Part shown: positions 61,834-64,000 of the stretch, one piece after another
How positions within the stretch are numbered: the first letter of the stretch is position 1
Layout of the letters: each line of letters starts with the position of its first letter
NCBI RefSeq assembly: GCF_002102255.1
Contig: NZ_LQPH01000129.1
Coordinates: forward strand, 62,001 to 126,000
DNA: 64,000 bases
DNA from: Mycobacterium nebraskense
GTDB lineage: Bacteria > Actinomycetota > Actinomycetes > Mycobacteriales > Mycobacteriaceae
Direction of reading: 5' to 3'
Program-made: the position numbers and the translations under genes
The notes under the pieces: generated by a model
Seen by the model: the letters and a program-made list of their open reading frames with translations, nothing else
What the model was told of the DNA's origin: nothing
Database searches by the model: none

Positions 61834-64000
61834 TTAGGCCGGCATCACCCGGCGTACGTCGGGGCCCCACAGCGGTTGCATGCCACCGGGCAGCGCCAAT
61901 TGCGTGGTGGTGATGACCTCGGCCAGCTCGCGCAATTCGCCGTGCACCGAACCGAGCAGCTCGGCCAGCTCCGCACGCACACCGTCGGCGCTGACGACTT
62001 CCAGCTCGGCGGGGTGCGAGCGGCGCAGCAGGGTGCCGATCTCGTCCACCAACCGCTCCGGGCGCGACGAACCCGACGCCCCGGGCAGGTCCTTGAGGTT
62101 GGCCCGCAGCCGCTCCACTTGATACAGCAACGACCGCGGGTTCTGCGCGTCGAACAGCATCAGCTCGGCCACGGCGGCGACGCTGACCTTGCCCACGGTG
62201 CGGCGCCGATAGATGACCGAGGACTCGCAAGCCACCAGCATCGCCTCGATGATCGCCTGTTCGGCGGCGACCCGGCGGACGGCGGTCAGCGTGGCCCGCA
62301 GCAGCGCGGTCAGCCAGAGGCCGCGCTCTATGCGCTTGCCGATGTCCATCATCGTCCAGCCCACGTCGCGCACCATCGACTCGCCGGCCACGCCCGACAA
62401 CGTCAGCATCCCGGACAGCGTCTGCACCTGGGCCGCCGCCAGTAGCGCGTCGGCCTCGGCCAGCGAATCCGGCGGCTCCTGCCGCTGGGCCAGCGCGCGC
62501 TCCACCCCGGCCAGCACCATCCAGGTGTCGTTGGACATCTGGTCGCGCACCGCCCTGGCGGCCAGCGCCAAACCTTCCACCGACTGCACCAGGGATCCGG
62601 GCTGGTCCGGGTCCACGGTCAGGGACCACAGCGTCGAGGGGGCGACAGCGATCATCTCGGCCCCGTCACTGGCACTGGCCTCGGCCTCGGCGTCGGTCCC
62701 GGTGATCCGGCCCAGCGCGGCCATCAGCACCGGCACGCACTCGCTTTCCTCGGTGTGCTGCTGATGCCGGTAGACGTGGAACCTGTCGCGGGTGACGAGC
62801 AGCAGCCGCGCCATGTTCTCCGCACGCTCGCCGTAGCGGCCGATCCAGAAGAGGTCGGACAGCACACGCGGCGAGCTGACGCCCCAGGTGCCCGCCGCCG
62901 TCTTCGCCGGCGGTGCGGGCGACGGCAGGCTCACCGCCTCGGCCCGCGCACGCTCCGTCGGGCGCACCCAAACATCCTTCGCGGCAACGGTTTGCAGCGT
63001 GAACGCGGCCGGTCCGGGCGCCAGCACGTAGCCGACGCCGCCGATCATCGGGGCGTACCCGCCGCGCTGGGCGACGTTGAACAACCGGATGCCGACCCCG
63101 GCCGACGACAACACCCCGGCATGGTCGGTGGGCGCCGACGAGAACTGCGGCAGCTCCTGGCCGATCCACTGCCACGGCATCTTCTCGATGCGGGCGGCCA
63201 ACTGTGCCAGCTGATAAGACGAAAGGGTCGGCCCGACAAGAGTTTCCCCGCCGATGGTGGACTTCACCAGCAGCGACGACAGATTCGCCAGCAGATGCGA
63301 GCGTTCGCCGGCGCTGCCGCCCCAGTAGACCGGCGCGGTGTGCAGCAGCGGGGCCTCGGAGAGCAGGTGCTCGGACAGCTGCGGCAAAAACCGAAGCAGC
63401 CCAGGGTTTTCCAGGATTCCGCTGCCCAGCGTGTTGACTACGGTCACCGTCCCGCGGTGTGACGCCTCCACCAGACCGACCACGCCGAGCCGGGAGTCTG
63501 CGCGCAGATCGAGCGGGTCGGCGTATTCGGCGTCGACCCGGCGAAGGACGACGTCGACTCGTTTCAAGGTGCCCAGCGACCGCATCCACAACTTGCCGTC
63601 GCGCACCACCAAGTCCGCGCTCTCCACCAACGGGAAACCCAGCAGCGTGGCCAGATACGCCTGGTCGAAGGCGGTTTCGGAGAAGATACCCGGGCTGAGC
63701 ACCACCACCACCGGATCCTGCGCGTCGTCGGGTGCGGCGTCGATCAGCGCCAGCCGCAGCGCCTGGGCGAACGGCGTCGTCGGTCGCGGCACGATCCGTT
63801 CGTAGAGATCGGGAACCGAGTGCGCGACAACGCGCCGGTCGGCCAGCGCGTAGCCGGCGCCCGACGGCGCCTGCGTCCAGTCGGCGTTGACCTGAAAGGT
63901 GCCGTTCGGTAGCCGGCTGACGTCGCAGGCGTGCAGGAAAAGCTGGTGATGCCCGGGCACTTCGATGCCATTGGCGGCGCGCACGTAACCGGGATGGGCG
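61834..64000 (-). CDS. circularly permuted ATP-grasp and alpha-E domain protein, C-terminal part
   Basis: The last 722 codons are in the window; the N-terminus lies beyond 64000. The first part is the C-terminal portion of a circularly permuted ATP-grasp ligase (VVVLSPGIFSETAFDQAYLATLLGFPLVESADLVVRDGKLW; VDVVLRRVDAEYADPLDLR). From about residue 375 of this part the alpha-E domain begins (LFWIGRYGERAENMARLLLV) and runs to the C-terminus. Together with the transglutaminase and metallopeptidase it forms the cluster proposed by Iyer and colleagues to make and cleave short peptides. Corresponds to Rv2567. Confidence 0.9.
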   Translation of the reverse strand, partial: AHPGYVRAANGIEVPGHHQLFLHACDVSRLPNGTFQVNADWTQAPSGAGYALADRRVVAHSVPDLYERIVPRPTTPFAQALRLALIDAAPDDAQDPVVVVLSPGIFSETAFDQAYLATLLGFPLVESADLVVRDGKLWMRSLGTLKRVDVVLRRVDAEYADPLDLRADSRLGVVGLVEASHRGTVTVVNTLGSGILENPGLLRFLPQLSEHLLSEAPLLHTAPVYWGGSAGERSHLLANLSSLLVKSTIGGETLVGPTLSSYQLAQLAARIEKMPWQWIGQELPQFSSAPTDHAGVLSSAGVGIRLFNVAQRGGYAPMIGGVGYVLAPGPAAFTLQTVAAKDVWVRPTERARAEAVSLPSPAPPAKTAAGTWGVSSPRVLSDLFWIGRYGERAENMARLLLVTRDRFHVYRHQQHTEESECVPVLMAALGRITGTDAEAEASASDGAEMIAVAPSTLWSLTVDPDQPGSLVQSVEGLALAARAVRDQMSNDTWMVLAGVERALAQRQEPPDSLAEADALLAAAQVQTLSGMLTLSGVAGESMVRDVGWTMMDIGKRIERGLWLTALLRATLTAVRRVAAEQAIIEAMLVACESSVIYRRRTVGKVSVAAVAELMLFDAQNPRSLLYQVERLRANLKDLPGASGSSRPERLVDEIGTLLRRSHPAELEVVSADGVRAELAELLGSVHGELRELAEVITTTQLALPGGMQPLWGPDVRRVMPA

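Noticed and set aside
1..64000. CRISPR arrays, rRNA, tRNA, transposases and prophage
   Set aside because: I saw no regularly spaced repeats of CRISPR size, no rRNA conserved sequence, no cloverleaf with CCA-type end, and no transposase or integrase motif. tRNA absence was judged by eye, so tRNAscan-SE would be a useful check.

Overview
This window is chromosomal DNA from a high-GC actinobacterium and almost certainly from a slow-growing Mycobacterium outside the M. tuberculosis complex. I base this on PE and PPE proteins, the PIM-lipid genes pgsA/patA/pimA, an F420-type (DUF385) oxidoreductase, frequent GTG starts, and gene order. As I remember the M. tuberculosis map, the order matches Rv2621c to Rv2567 read in reverse. 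Locus names are recalled, not searched. About 60 protein genes are packed tightly. I see no rRNA, tRNA, CRISPR array, transposase or phage gene, and no gene-free stretch over 300 bp.

Layout. 1-5.4 kb: two Cys-containing HTH regulators with small membrane, cupin and oxidoreductase genes. 5.5-11.9 kb: thrS, a HIT-family Ap4A phosphorylase, pgsA, patA, pimA and a Nudix gene, joined by 4-base or 1-base overlaps (start of phosphatidylinositol mannoside synthesis). 11.9-14.4 kb: a PPE gene followed by a PE gene with an esterase-like domain. 14.6-17.9 kb: pdxS, tesB2, pdxT (PLP synthase) and yebC. 17.9-21.6 kb: speE with four small membrane or hypothetical genes. 21.7-24.0 kb: ruvC-ruvA-ruvB under a LexA box. 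24.2-26.3 kb: two paralogous four-helix membrane proteins around a DUF1304 gene, ending in an 18-bp hairpin. 26.4-31.4 kb: carboxylic acid reductase and gabT. 31.6-39.7 kb: yajC-secD-secF, a peptide-binding lipoprotein, apt and relA.

39.8-42.5 kb holds ppiB and, just downstream, a Ser/Thr kinase whose extracytoplasmic domain is a second copy of the PpiB cyclophilin. This receptor-like kinase-cyclophilin fusion is the most unusual gene here. 42.6-49.6 kb: glyoxalase II, hisS, accessory genes, a LexA-controlled radical SAM gene that looks leaderless, a purple acid phosphatase, a patatin and a small exported protein. 49.6-53.6 kb looks like an inserted catabolic cluster: MFS exporter, XRE-cupin regulator, class II aldolase and DapA-like lyase around a divergent operator. 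53.6-59.6 kb: zinc peptidase, SRPBCC protein, ketopantoate reductase-like gene without a normal start codon, aspS, DUF385, FUSC and YjbR genes. 59.7-64.0 kb: the transglutaminase / metallopeptidase / ATP-grasp-alpha-E cluster, the last gene running off the window.

Compared with the M. tuberculosis locus as I recall it, pdxH, the two vapBC modules, two PE_PGRS genes and dhaA are missing, and several accessory genes are extra. Two kinds of short repeated intergenic element sit at gene junctions. Each contains a small reading frame whose start or stop abuts a neighbouring gene, as in MIRU repeats.
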